NCBI GenBank assembly: GCA_023614405.1
Contig: CM042685.1
Span: 188,700,257 to 188,764,256 of the forward strand
Length of the DNA: 64,000 nucleotides
Direction: 5' to 3'
Source: Avena insularis
Taxonomy: Eukaryota > Streptophyta > Magnoliopsida > Poales > Poaceae
Position numbers and translations under genes: made by a program
Shown: positions 1 through 10,530 of the stretch, piece after piece
How the letters are laid out: each line of letters opens with the position of its first letter
How positions within the stretch are numbered: position 1 is the stretch's first letter
Notes under the pieces: model-generated
What the model was told of the DNA's origin: nothing
The model's database searches: none
The model's input: the letters and a program-made list of their open reading frames with translations, nothing else

Positions 1-206
1 GGTAGTGGCACCCGCTCTGGGAGGCGGAGAGTGCCGGTATGTCCCACTTGGAAGCAGAAGCTCCCGAACAGAATCTCGAGCCCGTCGCCTACGGGCTCGA
101 AGTCCTTCATGGTGGCTGGCGAGTGGGCAGTGAAGTCGAAGGCGCCAAAGAGGAGATGGCTCTCCGTCGCCGAGGAATTGTATATCACTTTGGTTGGGAC
201 CGCCAT
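1..206 (-). CDS. Gypsy gag N-terminus, runs off window edge
   Basis: On the minus strand an ATG at 206 opens a frame that stays open for 68 codons to the window edge. It begins MAVPTKVIYNSS and is preceded, 23 bp upstream, by a primer-binding-like site (229-246, minus strand TGGCGCCGTCTGTGGGAA). That spacing of LTR end, binding site and gag start is typical of plant gypsy elements. The protein sequence is not one I can assign to a family. It would be the capsid precursor of a minus-strand element whose body lies to the left of this window. Whether the rest is intact cannot be seen. Confidence 0.5.
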   Translation of the reverse strand, partial: MAVPTKVIYNSSATESHLLFGAFDFTAHSPATMKDFEPVGDGLEILFGSFCFQVGHTGTLRLPERVPL

Positions 207-228
207 GATCGCACAATCAGCGCCCCAG

Positions 229-419
229 TTCCCACAGACGGCGCCAATTGACGAGGTTTGATCTCGTCAATGCCCATTGTTATGAGCTTGGGTTTTGGAG
301 AAGATGGGGGTGCTGGAGATCGCGGAATGGTTAACAGACAAGCAACCAGGGGACACGATCTGTTGCATGTTTTCTTGCTTCCTTCTTTTTGCCTTTAGTC
401 CTTACCTCACCGTCAAGCT
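229..419 (-). mobile_element. Gypsy primer-binding site and LTR remnant
   Basis: Minus-strand TGGCGCCGTCTGTGGGAA (229-246) resembles the tRNA-Asp-type primer-binding site of many grass gypsy elements. The adjacent TCA (plus 249-251) would be the LTR 3' end, so the LTR should extend rightward from 249. Similarity to any complete LTR is lost before about 420, where an unrelated LTR fragment begins, so this LTR is truncated. Confidence 0.4.
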
Positions 420-692
420 ATTTTCTGGCACCGTTACCACTTGTATTTCATTATCTCTTCGCCGAACTAGTGCACCTATACACCTGACAAGTGTATTGGG
501 TGTGTTGGGGACACAAGAAAATTCTTCTATCTTGATTGCAGGGTTGCTTGAGAGGGAATACCTTTGACCACTTCCTCCCCAAGTTCGATAGACCTTGGGT
601 GATCCACTTAAGGGAAAATTGCTACTGTTCTACAAACCTCTACACTTGGAGGCCCAACAACTATCTACAAGAACAGAAGTGCATAGACATCA
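420..692 (+). repeat. Truncated 3' part of an A-family gypsy LTR
   Basis: Bases 440-692 match the last ~260 bp of the LTRs of element A (compare 58825-59084) and end at the same terminal ACATCA. The stretch just before it (420-442, TTTTCTGGCACCGTTAC) resembles the primer-binding region that normally follows such an LTR. The order is therefore inverted relative to an intact element, which implies a deletion or recombination that fused the start of an internal region to an LTR end. Confidence 0.6.
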
Positions 693-904
693 TTAGCATC
701 ATCCTTTCTTTGTTGTTGTTTGGATCTTATCCATGTGAGGTTCTAGTGCTTGTGGTAATATTCATAACAAGCTCTAGTTCATCAAAAACGGATTTCCCTT
801 TTATATCTCATTACGTTTTTGATCTTTGAGGTTTTCTGGTTTCTCACCATTGGAGGTATCTCACATTATAATACATGATATATTCTCACTTGGTGTCATC
901 ACTG

Positions 905-2272
905 GATAGCTCTTGTTGTCCTCTTTTCAACAAAATTGGTTTCGGGTCAATCGGAGTCCGGATGCAAAAGTTATGGTCGTTTTAGTTTTGCTATTTCTGC
1001 TAGTTTTGCCTTGGGCGGAATGTCCGGCCAGTTTCAGCCGGAGTATTCGGCCTGGTCGGAATATCCGGCTGGTTCGCGCCGGAGTATCCGACCCTGGAAT
1101 TCTTCGAGGCGCCTGCGTCATCCAGTTACCCATATTGGACTCTGCCCGGACTCTGGCTGGAATCTTTGCCGGCCAGTGTCCGTGGGTTCTTGACTAGAGT
1201 GTCCTACCGACCGGAGAAATTCACGACCGTCTGGTTAAGTGAATTCCAATGGCTACATTTCGAGGGGGCCTATAAAAGGGCCCCTTCTTCTACCTTTGGT
1301 TGATGCTTGTTTCCCAACCTCAAGAGCCCTAAAGCTGAGCCACCATTCTTGACCTCTTAAGCTTGCTTCCCTCTCAATCCCTCCTGTGATTCTTGCATAT
1401 TCTTGAGGGATTTGAAAGAGGATATCTAGATCTACAACCCCACCAATCAATCTCTCCTCTAAGTGAGTGGAACATATTGGGATCTAGATCTTGGAGTCTT
1501 TTGTGGATTTCCTCCATTGTTATTCCTCTCTTATTCCCCCATAAGCTTTTCTAGCTTTGGTAGAATTTGGGAGAGAAGGATTTGAGCACTTGTGTTCTTG
1601 CCATTGCATTAGGTGCATCAGTTTGAGTTCTCGGTGACGATTCGATTGAATGAAAGTTGAGAAGCTTTTTACTCTTGGGTTCTTGAAACCCTATACGGTT
1701 TGGTTGTTTTGCAGGTTTGAGTATTACTTGGGGCCTCCAATTTAGTTGTGGAGCTTTCCCCAAGAATGTTTGTTGGGAGCCTCCAATTGAGTTGTGGAGA
1801 AGTGCCCTAACCTTGTGAGAGGTTTCGGACTGCCACCGACAAGTGCACCGAAAGTGGAAGTGTTGATCGATCCCGTTGGGGTGAGATTCATAGGAGAAAA
1901 GGGAGGCCTCTTATGACCTTGGTGGTTATGATACCACCCCCTCTACGAACGAGACGTACTCCATGTTGGGAGGAACTCTGTAAAACATCGTCGTCTCCGC
2001 GTGCCTCGGTTATCTCTATATCCGAGCTCTTACTTACGCACCTTGTTTTGTGATAGCCTTCGTGCTTGAAGTATATATCTTTCTATCACATAGTTGCTTG
2101 TCTTGCTTAGCATAAGTTGTTGATGCAAAGAGGTGAATCCTATTTGTTCTAGGTTTTGTGCTTAACAAAGTAAACACTAGTTTAATTCCGCCTTTGTTGA
2201 GACACTCTTGGAAAAGTTTTAAACGGCCTATTCACCCCCCTCTAGGCGCCATATGTATCTTTTCAACTGCAT
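905..2272 (+). repeat. LTR-like remnant with TATA box
   Basis: The segment has the plan of a plant LTR: a GC-rich upstream part, a TATA box (TATAAAA at 1271-1277), a T-rich leader, and a 3' end carrying TTCACCCCCCTCTAGGCGCC (2231-2250), a phrase I recognise from LTR ends of Triticeae retrotransposons. A short internal duplication (CCTCCAATTTAGTTGTGGAG near 1735 and CCTCCAATTGAGTTGTGGAG near 1780) lies in it. No second copy is present in the window, no TSD was found and no primer-binding site follows, so this is probably a fragment. The 5' boundary is uncertain. No protein-coding gene is supported here. Confidence 0.4.
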
Positions 2273-2800
2273 TACTAATAGATAGATCTTAGGCATTAGG
2301 GCGATCCGACGTAGAATTTTTTTTGTTTTCTGCACCGTAACCCCAACACGTCAGGTGTAGTCATCTTGGGCGCGCGAGCTGGCCACCGCGTTGGGTGCGA
2401 GTTGATGGACGCCTACCGTGGAAAAAATTTCGGAGGTTAGGGAGAAGACAATTCGGATGCACACATGCATGATATACCAGTGTCAAAACGAGCGATGCCG
2501 GTGGATATTTGGGAGGGTGGGAGGCGCTGAGCAAGGTAGATGCATCGGGAGAGTAGGAGAATGGGATGTGGCACTGGCATGTGTACCCGATTGAATCTTT
2601 CATACACCGGTCGGCACCGCATTATGTCCGACGCATCCGCAAGGGGATGGTATCAGCATGCCAGGAACACTATTGGGCCACGACAAATGAGTGCATGTGG
2701 GGGCGGTTTTCCGTCTGACGCGCTCAATATCCCTTAGGGCACAGTTTAGGGGACGTGGTTGGAGATACTCTTACAAAGCTTATCAATGCGGACTTTCTAA
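2273..2800. other. Unassigned intergenic sequence
   Basis: No convincing gene. The part from about 2345 to 2760 is GC-rich and ends in a phrase resembling the termini of grass DNA transposons (GGGGACGTGGTTGGAGATAC, 2751-2770), but no matching inverted repeat or TSD was found. Confidence 0.3.
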
Positions 2801-2919
2801 CTCCCTCCGTCCAAAAATAAGTGAACTAAAATTATATTGATTCATATGTATCTACACACCAGAACATATTTAGGTGCATGCGAATCTAGATAACTCCAGG
2901 TCACTTAGGATGGAGGGAG
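2801..2919. mobile_element. Stowaway-type MITE (degenerate)
   Basis: Inverted termini CTCCCTCCGTCC (2801-2812) and GGATGGAGGGAG (2908-2919) enclose 119 bp of AT-rich sequence. The right end is followed by the TA expected of Stowaway insertions; the left TA appears mutated. Non-coding and presumably mobilised by mariner-type transposases. Confidence 0.65.
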
Positions 2920-5754
2920 TAGTTTAGGTCATCCCACATATGACCACCGTGACCCTCTCAAGCCGGCCCCAATAGTCTTGTTATGTCTAGCGTGGTTCAA
3001 TATTTTTCTGGTACTCTCACGCCGATCCTGACACACATGAATCCTTATGGGAGCGCCAAACACAAGAGGCAACCAATGTCATGTTACTACACAACGATTG
3101 ATTAGCCTAGATTAATGTTATCACCAACCACTTGTCAACTTTATAAAAGCGACTATGGTTTTCCAAGTGGGCACATCTACGAGGCATCCTGTCGGCTTCC
3201 CACGCAACGACGACACACGGGGTGGCGGCATTGTCTTCCATGAGCCAGTGCGGCAACCGAAGCCACCTGAAGATTCGTCGCCGAAGGAGGTCAAGGAAGA
3301 GGAGTCATGAGAGGCGAACGAGCGGAGTCAGGCGCTGTTGTGTAGTGCCAGCGACGCCACGATGCTCGTGCTCACCCTTGAAGTGTCGTGTAACGACCTG
3401 AGCGTGACGGCGGCGGCATTATCTGTCGGTTTAGAGTGGCCGACGGTCATGACGACGACGGCATAGGGCCTAGCGGTACCGGTGGAGTCTAGGGCGAGGC
3501 CGAAGGCGAGGATGAGACAGGGACACCCTGAACTACTACCTCTGACGATTAGTCCAGTTTAGATTTAGTTAAAGTTAGTTATATTTAATTCAAACAACGC
3601 GTATTTGGTAACATGGGTGCTACCAATGCATGCATATGTTGACGTTAGATATAGAGAGTACTTCTACTAGCTGTCAAGATGAGAGAGATAAAAAGATATG
3701 TATGCAATTTACGGTGTTATCTTCCGTTTGTTATCTAGACCGCATGGCCAGCAGTCTGACTGAGCACATTAGTTGCAAAAATTTCTACATCCTGACGAGC
3801 GGCATGCATGTGTTACTTGCAAAAATAGAGCTGTACCTAGCTCTACTTGGACAGGATATGTGCATGCCAGATGGGCGGAAGAATAGGCATCCAATCAAGC
3901 ATCCAACCAAGCAAAAAATATTGCATGAATTTTCTCAATCCAACCGGCCATGGAAGTAGACCATGTTGGCAGGCATGTTATGCTGCGTCGTGTACCTCTC
4001 GTTGAGAAACAACTTTGTGCTTTATGTAAACAGCCGTACACATGGATGTGGGGTTGGCCAATAGTATGTTGCATGTGCTTGTGAAATTGCTTGGTTGGGT
4101 TGCTCGAATTTTTGCGGATTCAACTGTCCATATCATATGCATGTGAGATAGAGTTGGCTGATGCTAGTTTGCACGTACTATTTTGCTAGGTGATAGGTTG
4201 CATGTACTAGTTTTGCATGTTGGACTCGGACGGTTAGTTTGACGGTAGTTTTTCTTGCTCGTGCATCGGTTCGGTTGTGTTGCTGAAATATTGGATATTT
4301 GTCATGCTGAAACGCTTGTCTCGGTCTATTTTGATGTCTCCTCCCAAGTGGTGTATGTACGGATGGTTGGAATTTTGTCTGATTGAATAGACGGGTTGGT
4401 GTGGTTGGTGTTAGTGATAAAATATTTGCAACGTGTATGGTCCATATGATGTGCATGCATGCATAGGTTGTGTTGTGCTCTCTATGTGACGACGATGAAA
4501 TTTTTCGTCAAATAAACCGTGCTTCCGGTGCTCAAATTCATGCTCCTAAGATGATGGATTGTCATGCACATTTAACACCCATGGTAGCCCACTATTTTGC
4601 TTAATTCAAATTTGGCAACTATATTCGAAATTTGGGTAAAAATTTAAAGTATATCGTTCAGATTTAAGTTTCAAAAAAACTCAAATCCGTCTCCACATGT
4701 GATTACTTGTGCCGGTGCCCCCTACGCCTGATCCGGCGTTGTTGTCGGAAGTTTTATGGGGTGCGCGATGGAGATGCTTTTCTAGTTCAGCATTGCCTGA
4801 CCGTGCATCGCACGGCTTTCACTTCGCATTGAACTGAGAGCGGCCTTCAGTTCATGTCCCTCGTCTCGTTATCTCCTTAGCCAGCTCCGCAGCTAGTCTG
4901 TGTCTACGGTTTCTGCACCTTCAGGATTAATGGCGGCGGGGGTAAATGAGTGCTGGTCAGTTGGTCGCGAGTGACAACACCACCACCACCACCACATCAA
5001 TCAGACGCAGAGAAGGAACCATCCTCGTGTTAATTTTGAGCCAAATCTTCAGCTGAAGGGGCCCAGCAATTCCCTTGTTCCAGCCGTCTGGACTGTCGCT
5101 GGCTTCGACTGAACCTTCATCCACTCGTCAGTCAGCTGTTGTTCTGCTGGCGACGTCTTCAGGGATCTTCAAAGATGGATCCCACCGCGGGCCTCACTTC
5201 CCGCATACCACAACTGGTACAGCAGCGTACTACATGCCAGTGCAAGTTACGACGGAGCCGAGTTCGCCAAATCAATCCAGTAACCAGCCATGAAAAAAAT
5301 GAGCAGGCAGCACAGCCATGGAGAGCCTGATATCTGCGATAGGTTCGTCCAGGCATGAGCTGAATGAAGAAAGAGAAATTGCCAAGGTCCAACCGAACTG
5401 TGCCGTCCCTGTAGTTTCACAGAAATACAGGTCTCTGGAAAAGCAGTTCATCCATCCTGGACACACAAACTCTCCCTCTCTAGGCCAGAGTCGAGTGCAC
5501 AAAGGAAGCTACGATATGCCAACCACAAGAGCTGGATATCAGATTAGTACCAAAACTTCTGTACACATTAGTTACATCTTCAGCCGAGAAACACAAAAAC
5601 CTTTTCAAGTCCCGATACATTTGTTGCGCGCTGCAATATAACTCTATCCCGCGAAAGGCTCACTTTTAGGTTGATGGTCTGCGTCGCTTGTCGGTGGTGC
5701 AAGAAAATTTTGGCCATGTCGAGTCTAAAGCCATGGGGTTCGCCCCCCGGGCAA
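2920..5754. other. Intergenic stretch, no supported gene
   Basis: No gene is supported. Items visible are a possible 51-codon ORF at 3155-3310 with a TATAAAAG sequence about 12 bp upstream (beginning MVFQVG and ending in an acidic KEVKEEES tail, with no recognised family), and a (CAC)n run at 4978-4995. The final several hundred bases before 5755 should include the 3' untranslated region of the DUF789 gene, which is read on the opposite strand. Open frames at 5075-5641 have no recognisable product. Confidence 0.35.
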
Positions 5755-8700
5755 TCAGTACTGGTTTACATAGGGGTGAGTGATGAAGTAGTTGAAGTCA
5801 TGGTGCCGGACTCCAAGCTGCTTAAGCCAGGAGTCTGCTGCGCTGAAGAGGGAGACGATCCTCTTATGATCTCCTGTTCTGGGGTTGGTCCACAGAGAAC
5901 CTTGTATCTTGTTTGCTGCGAGTCCAAACGGGGAAAGCGATGTTGTGTTGGCCTTCTTGTCTAGATGGTCATTTTGTTTCCCACTCGCAGCTGAACCATA
6001 GGTCATAGTCTCCATTGCATGATCTGTCAATGAATCACAGAATACAGATTACCACGGTTCAGAAACAGTACAAATGTTATCAAGGATGCAGATGCTTCTT
6101 AATATGCATACTACAGAGAGCTGACTTTTTTTAGACTCTGTACTACTATTATATCTTTGCTCGGAAGTGGGCGGCTGGAGTGTGTAAGTGTGAAAACATT
6201 TCAATCGAAGCAAAGCTTGCATCGCCAACGAGTAACAGGTATCTAAATAACCCTTCCTTCACGGTAAAACATAGAAATTTCTACCCTTTTAAGGAAGAAC
6301 TAATGAAGTCAAGGTATGTGTCAGGGCTGTCTCTTTCTCCCCTTACCTGGGGAAAGAAACTGCCACCACTTCCTCCTCTCGCAAGAAATTGTCTACGTAC
6401 ACTTAAAAGCAAAGACATGGAGCCTTCTCAAATAGGGAATGGAGGTTTTAATGCAAACTAGCAAGTTGAGACAAGTCTTGAAGAATACTCTAAGCATCAA
6501 TTGCTTTTTGGATAACCCAGAGCAACTGGTAGTAAAAACATATCTTGACATCGATGTATGTATCTAACACGCATCTTTTCTACTAGAATATAGCAACATA
6601 ACTGAAGACGTTAAGCAGAGTATATGCTTTTTCCGTATATACTCCACATAATCTGAACACTAAAAACCACTCAATCAATCTGTCTCAAGCAAGGCGACTG
6701 AGAAAGCTACAGTTCCTTTCGACTTCCTTCCATCAAGGACTACCAGACTGCCAGTCTATTTAGAAGTAGTTTAAACATGTACCCATAATCTAGGGGAAAC
6801 TTTCCCCAAAGTACACACGTATATTCTGTGCTTGTGACCGACATACTTCTGTAGTGTACATCCTTTGAGTAAGTTAGCACTTCTTTGCATTGACTAAATA
6901 TTTAAGGCACAACATTTTAAGTGTGAATCAGTCTAACTCACAACTTGGAATAGATAAAAAGGTAATGAACAGCACACGTTTTAATGTTCATAAGAGTCTT
7001 TGTATCGGGGAATGGAGCTTTCATTATGTCCTGTGACCTTGCAGCAACCTCTTCGAAGGACAACAACCCAATCGAATTCAGTAATGAACACAATATGTGT
7101 ACATAATTATATAAACAGCACAAATAGACATCACAAAATATAGGATGACTAGTGACTAGCATCATATTCAATTCATGCAGCAATGGGAGAGTCTTATGGT
7201 TATTATGAAAATCTTGTGCCACTAGAGATGACCAAACTCGTCCTAATTAGCATCTTACATGCAGCAGCAACATACCTTGAAATGCCGAGGAAATGGTATG
7301 GTAAGTTAGGAAGCATGCAGACAAGTCCTTGACATTGCGCTGGTAGGGAATGTGGTAGATAGGATACCTGAACATAGTAGTATTGACAATTTGAGAACTA
7401 CCATCAGTTCATTGCTGGGAACAAAATAGAGAACTGAGAAAGGATTTCCGAGCATAGATACAGCACCTACTACTTAGACAGAAAGGATGAAAGAACCACA
7501 AGTTAAAATGAACATAAACACTTCAGGTGGCTATAAAACTGATTAGACACACAGGTTGAGCACTATAGCTTGCAATCTAGCATTATAAGCAATGCAGGAA
7601 TGATACTTGTGAAGAAACTCCTACATAATGTTAATTTTTTGTCTGCCGAAATTTTCCTTCTTGTAAAGAACAAAAGTAAATGTTGTAATTTTTTATCATA
7701 CCAGGCAACTGACATCCAACTAGCGGGTGAAAGATCGACGCTCTTCAGCGATGTTAACCCAGGAAAGCCTTGGGATAGTTCATATACCTAGCAAAAGCAA
7801 CGAATCTAAGAATAGAGAGATAATATCGCATCGCACGGCTGGGATAAGCTACTAGCAGGGACGACATAGCAATTCACCTTATCCATGAGTGGGATCCTTC
7901 CATAAGGCGAGCAAACTTCAAAGAACTCAAAGTACAAGTGGCCAGGTCGCCTCCTGTTGCCCCCTACCACGTCACAGTTAAACAACGAGTCATCAGATGT
8001 GGAGCTCCAGGATCTTGACATCTTCTCATTGTCCTCATCATCACTCCAGAAGTCCATGCTATAATCCTCACCAAAACTTCTAATGGCAAACAGAAAAATG
8101 GCCGGTTCAGTCAACACATCCAGAGATCAGCATGATGTAAAAAAAAATTCAGCTCACGGATACGGAACAGACCTAGATGGAGTTAGGACTTTGTTGGTGT
8201 ATAGCTGTATGCCTGACAAGTACGGGACATAGTACTGGATCACTTTGTCCCCTCCGTGGAGCTGCACCGTGGCTCCGGCGCCGTAGGCGCTCCACTCGTA
8301 GTACTGCTCCCAGAGGTCCGATAGGTTGAAGTACTCGACGCTGTCGGTGTCGGCGTGGTGCCAGGCGTCGGTCGACAATCGGCCATTCGTCTGGGTCGAA
8401 AGGAGCAGCATATCTCAGTGTCAGATTACGACATGACAAATATGCATAGGCTACCTAGCTACCATGAAACTGAAGGGCAATCCATTAATATTACTAGCAT
8501 ACAGTTGAGTAGGACGCAGAATCGACAGACCAAAGGTAGGAATTTATGTCCGCAACCGTCACCAGCACAGATGCATCCCAATTGGGCAGGGGAGGGGGAA
8601 TAAAGGAAAACTTGCTAGTAGTACAGTCCTGGCGAACAATAAATAAACTCTAAAGCTGGAGAAGGAAAACCTGTGATAATAATATGTAGTATATGGTGGA

Positions 8701-8764
8701 TAAACTCTCGAACTGAAGAAGGAAAACGTATTGACACAAGCACACTATCCATTATGTGTGTGTC

Positions 8765-8816
<52 letters not shown>

Positions 8817-9076
8817 TGAACAACGGGCAGTAATCAGGCACAGCAGAGAAGCACAAACTGATTAGTGATGCAAGCAAATCAACAAAGGAGTAAGTAATGG
8901 CTAAAACTCCCGGGACGATACGGATCAGCGGAGATCACGTGCGAGCATCGAAGGCGTGAGCTGCCGAGGGGCGTCACCTTGGGGAGAATGTGCGTTTCGA
9001 CGACGGGGGTGGTGCAGTCGAGGAAGCGCTGCAGGTTGGACTGCGGCCGCGCGTCCTCCACCCTCTGCCCGCCCAT
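5755..9076 (-). CDS. DUF789-family protein, six exons
   Basis: This is an intact plant gene read right to left. Coding exons are 9076-8978, 8390-8173, 8079-7878, 7787-7702, 7367-7276 and 6023-5755. All introns are GT-AG (587, 93, 90, 334 and 1252 nt) and phases agree throughout, giving 321 residues. The start is the first ATG of the frame, with A at -3 and G at +4. Family hallmarks appear in order: SNLQRFLDCTTP near residue 13, LSDLWEQYYEWSAYGAG (about 56-72), IQYYVPYLSGIQLY (about 84-97), YFEFFE (about 155-160), DLSPASWMSVAWYPIYHIP (about 191-209), FLTYHTISSAF (about 221-231), and the C-terminal PFGLA, SLWTNP and AADSWLKQL. The family is plant-wide and its biochemical function is not established, so none is assigned. 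No signal peptide or membrane segment is evident. The flanks are repeats, so this is the only clear host gene in the window. Confidence 0.92.
8767..8814. repeat. (TG)24 microsatellite in intron 1
   Basis: A 48-bp uninterrupted TG run lies inside intron 1 of the DUF789 gene and reads (CA)24 on the gene strand. It is likely to be length-polymorphic. It is 163 bp from the exon 1 donor site. Confidence 0.97.
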
Positions 9077-9420
9077 GGTTAATCTGCCGCCGCCGCCGCT
9101 GACTTCCTCCTCCTCGGTCTCTACACAGCCCTGAAGGGCCTCAAACCACCTGCTCAGCAGAGCAATCCAAATCACTGCCGACGAGGAAGCCGAGCAGGCG
9201 AGGAGACGGGGGGAGAATCCGAACAAATCCTCGCGGCGCTGCGCAGGAAGACGAGGACTGCTGCCGGGATTGGAGAGAGAGAGAGAGAGGGGGGGAGTGG
9301 GAGGAGGAGAGAGGGAGGGAGGGGAGGATTGTGGCTTTATTCGTCGGGCCGGGGAGGGGGAGGGGGAGGGGGAGGAGGAGCCGCGGGGATGAAACCGGCT
9401 ACGGTTTGTTTTGCTTTGCT
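9077..9420 (-). promoter_or_regulatory. 5' UTR and core promoter of the DUF789 gene
   Basis: Upstream of the ATG the gene strand is strongly pyrimidine-rich, with CT dinucleotide runs (plus-strand GA run about 9271-9288) and repeated CCTCCC blocks (plus-strand GGGAGG, about 9290-9385). An AATAAAG sequence near 9336-9342 (minus strand) is the closest TATA-like match. No ATG precedes the chosen start in this stretch. Pyrimidine patches of this kind are common in plant core promoters. The transcription start is inferred, not seen. Confidence 0.5.
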
Positions 9421-9727
9421 CTCAGTCTCTCTGCCTTGTTCCTCTCTCCTCGCCTTGTCGGGCTCCAACGCAAACGCTTCCTCGCGGTCTCATCCCCACG
9501 TCAACTCGAAGGGGCGGCGAGTCGAGCGTGTGGTCCAGACCCGCTAGCCCGCCTGCAGTAGGGCCCGCCCGGACCCACCGCATTTCCTAATAAGTTCATA
9601 TTGGCTTTCCAAATTATAGTTCACAATATATCAACGAGAAGATAACGGCAAAGGCAGGCGTGAAACACGCAAGATTCACGTAATAGTATCGTTTGTTTTA
9701 GTACAAAAAAAACTGCAGTTTAGGGGA
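9421..9727. other. Gene-proximal intergenic sequence
   Basis: GC-rich to about 9580, then AT-rich. No gene or repeat is recognised. It may hold further upstream elements of the DUF789 gene. Confidence 0.3.
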
Positions 9728-10530
9728 CAGTGGCGGAGGACAGAAACAATTTAAGGTCGGGCGAAATCTAAAACATTATTTTCATAAAAAAACTAAAGCA
9801 TTATAATCCCTTCGGCATTTTTACCGTACATGACTTAAAAGCATGGGCAAAGTACACATTGATAGGCCACATGGAAAAATGCACCAGAAAAAATTGATTC
9901 CCCACTATCCGTTACTCCCTATCCTCCACCATTAAAATCTGATATATTTCATTCTAAAAATGGCATGTTCTCCCTCCGGTCCATATTAAGAACTTAACTC
10001 TGTAAATTCTATGTATCTAGTAAATATCTAGATTAGATACATGCATATTTAGATAAAATTAACTTAATTTGGATCAGGGGAGTATCATTATCAACACTCC
10101 ATGTATGCCTTCTTTCTTTTTTGGGAATTGTATATCTACGTTCTAAATAGAGCATAATGACAGGTTGGAAAAGCAAACATAAATCTAGCTAGGTTCATAA
10201 AAAGATGCATGCATGAGCCGATAAATACAAGTTAATCAAAAGATGTGTGCATAAGTCAAACCATGTTCTTTTTCCTGGAAAAAAAAGGCAGTTTTTTTTA
10301 GCAGAGAAGCGAGCTAGATAAGTCGTAACCGATCTAAACACATCAGACCACGAGCGTTCCTCCAACTTGGCTCGTAGAAAGACAGCCCACCTCTTCCCTT
10401 CCTGTTTCTTCCCAAAATAACGCCCTGAAAAAGTGAAACTAACCGATGTCTAAGATGCTATACTTAATTGTTTGTAAAAATCTAGATAGGGCAGGCGCCC
10501 TGCCTTGCCCAAAGGGGTCCTCCGCCACTG
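9728..10530. mobile_element. Non-autonomous hAT-like element, 803 bp
   Basis: Perfect 13-bp inverted termini CAGTGGCGGAGGA (9728-9740) and TCCTCCGCCACTG (10518-10530) are flanked by an 8-bp TSD with one mismatch (TTAGGGGA at 9720-9727, TTGGGGGA at 10531-10538). An 8-bp TSD and CAG-type termini fit the hAT superfamily. No transposase frame is present, so movement would depend on an enzyme made elsewhere. A Stowaway-like MITE is nested inside at 9970-10082. Confidence 0.8.
9970..10082. mobile_element. Stowaway-like MITE nested in the hAT element
   Basis: Left terminus CTCCCTCCGGTCC and a decayed right terminus GGATCAGGGGAG, followed by TA. The first and last ~40 bases form an imperfect inverted repeat (TTAAGAACTTAACT against AAAATTAACTTAA). 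Confidence 0.5.

Noticed and set aside
5159..5641. Overlapping ORFs downstream of the DUF789 gene
   Set aside because: Both strands are open over similar lengths, with no recognisable product. Part is probably 3' untranslated sequence.
5671..5964. Plus-strand ORF overlapping the last DUF789 exon
   Set aside because: It is antisense to a well-supported exon with clear family motifs and has no homology that I recognise.
8879..9226. An upstream in-frame extension of DUF789 exon 1 to 9226
   Set aside because: The extension starts with TTG, not ATG. The ATG at 9076 is the first in the frame and has strong start context.
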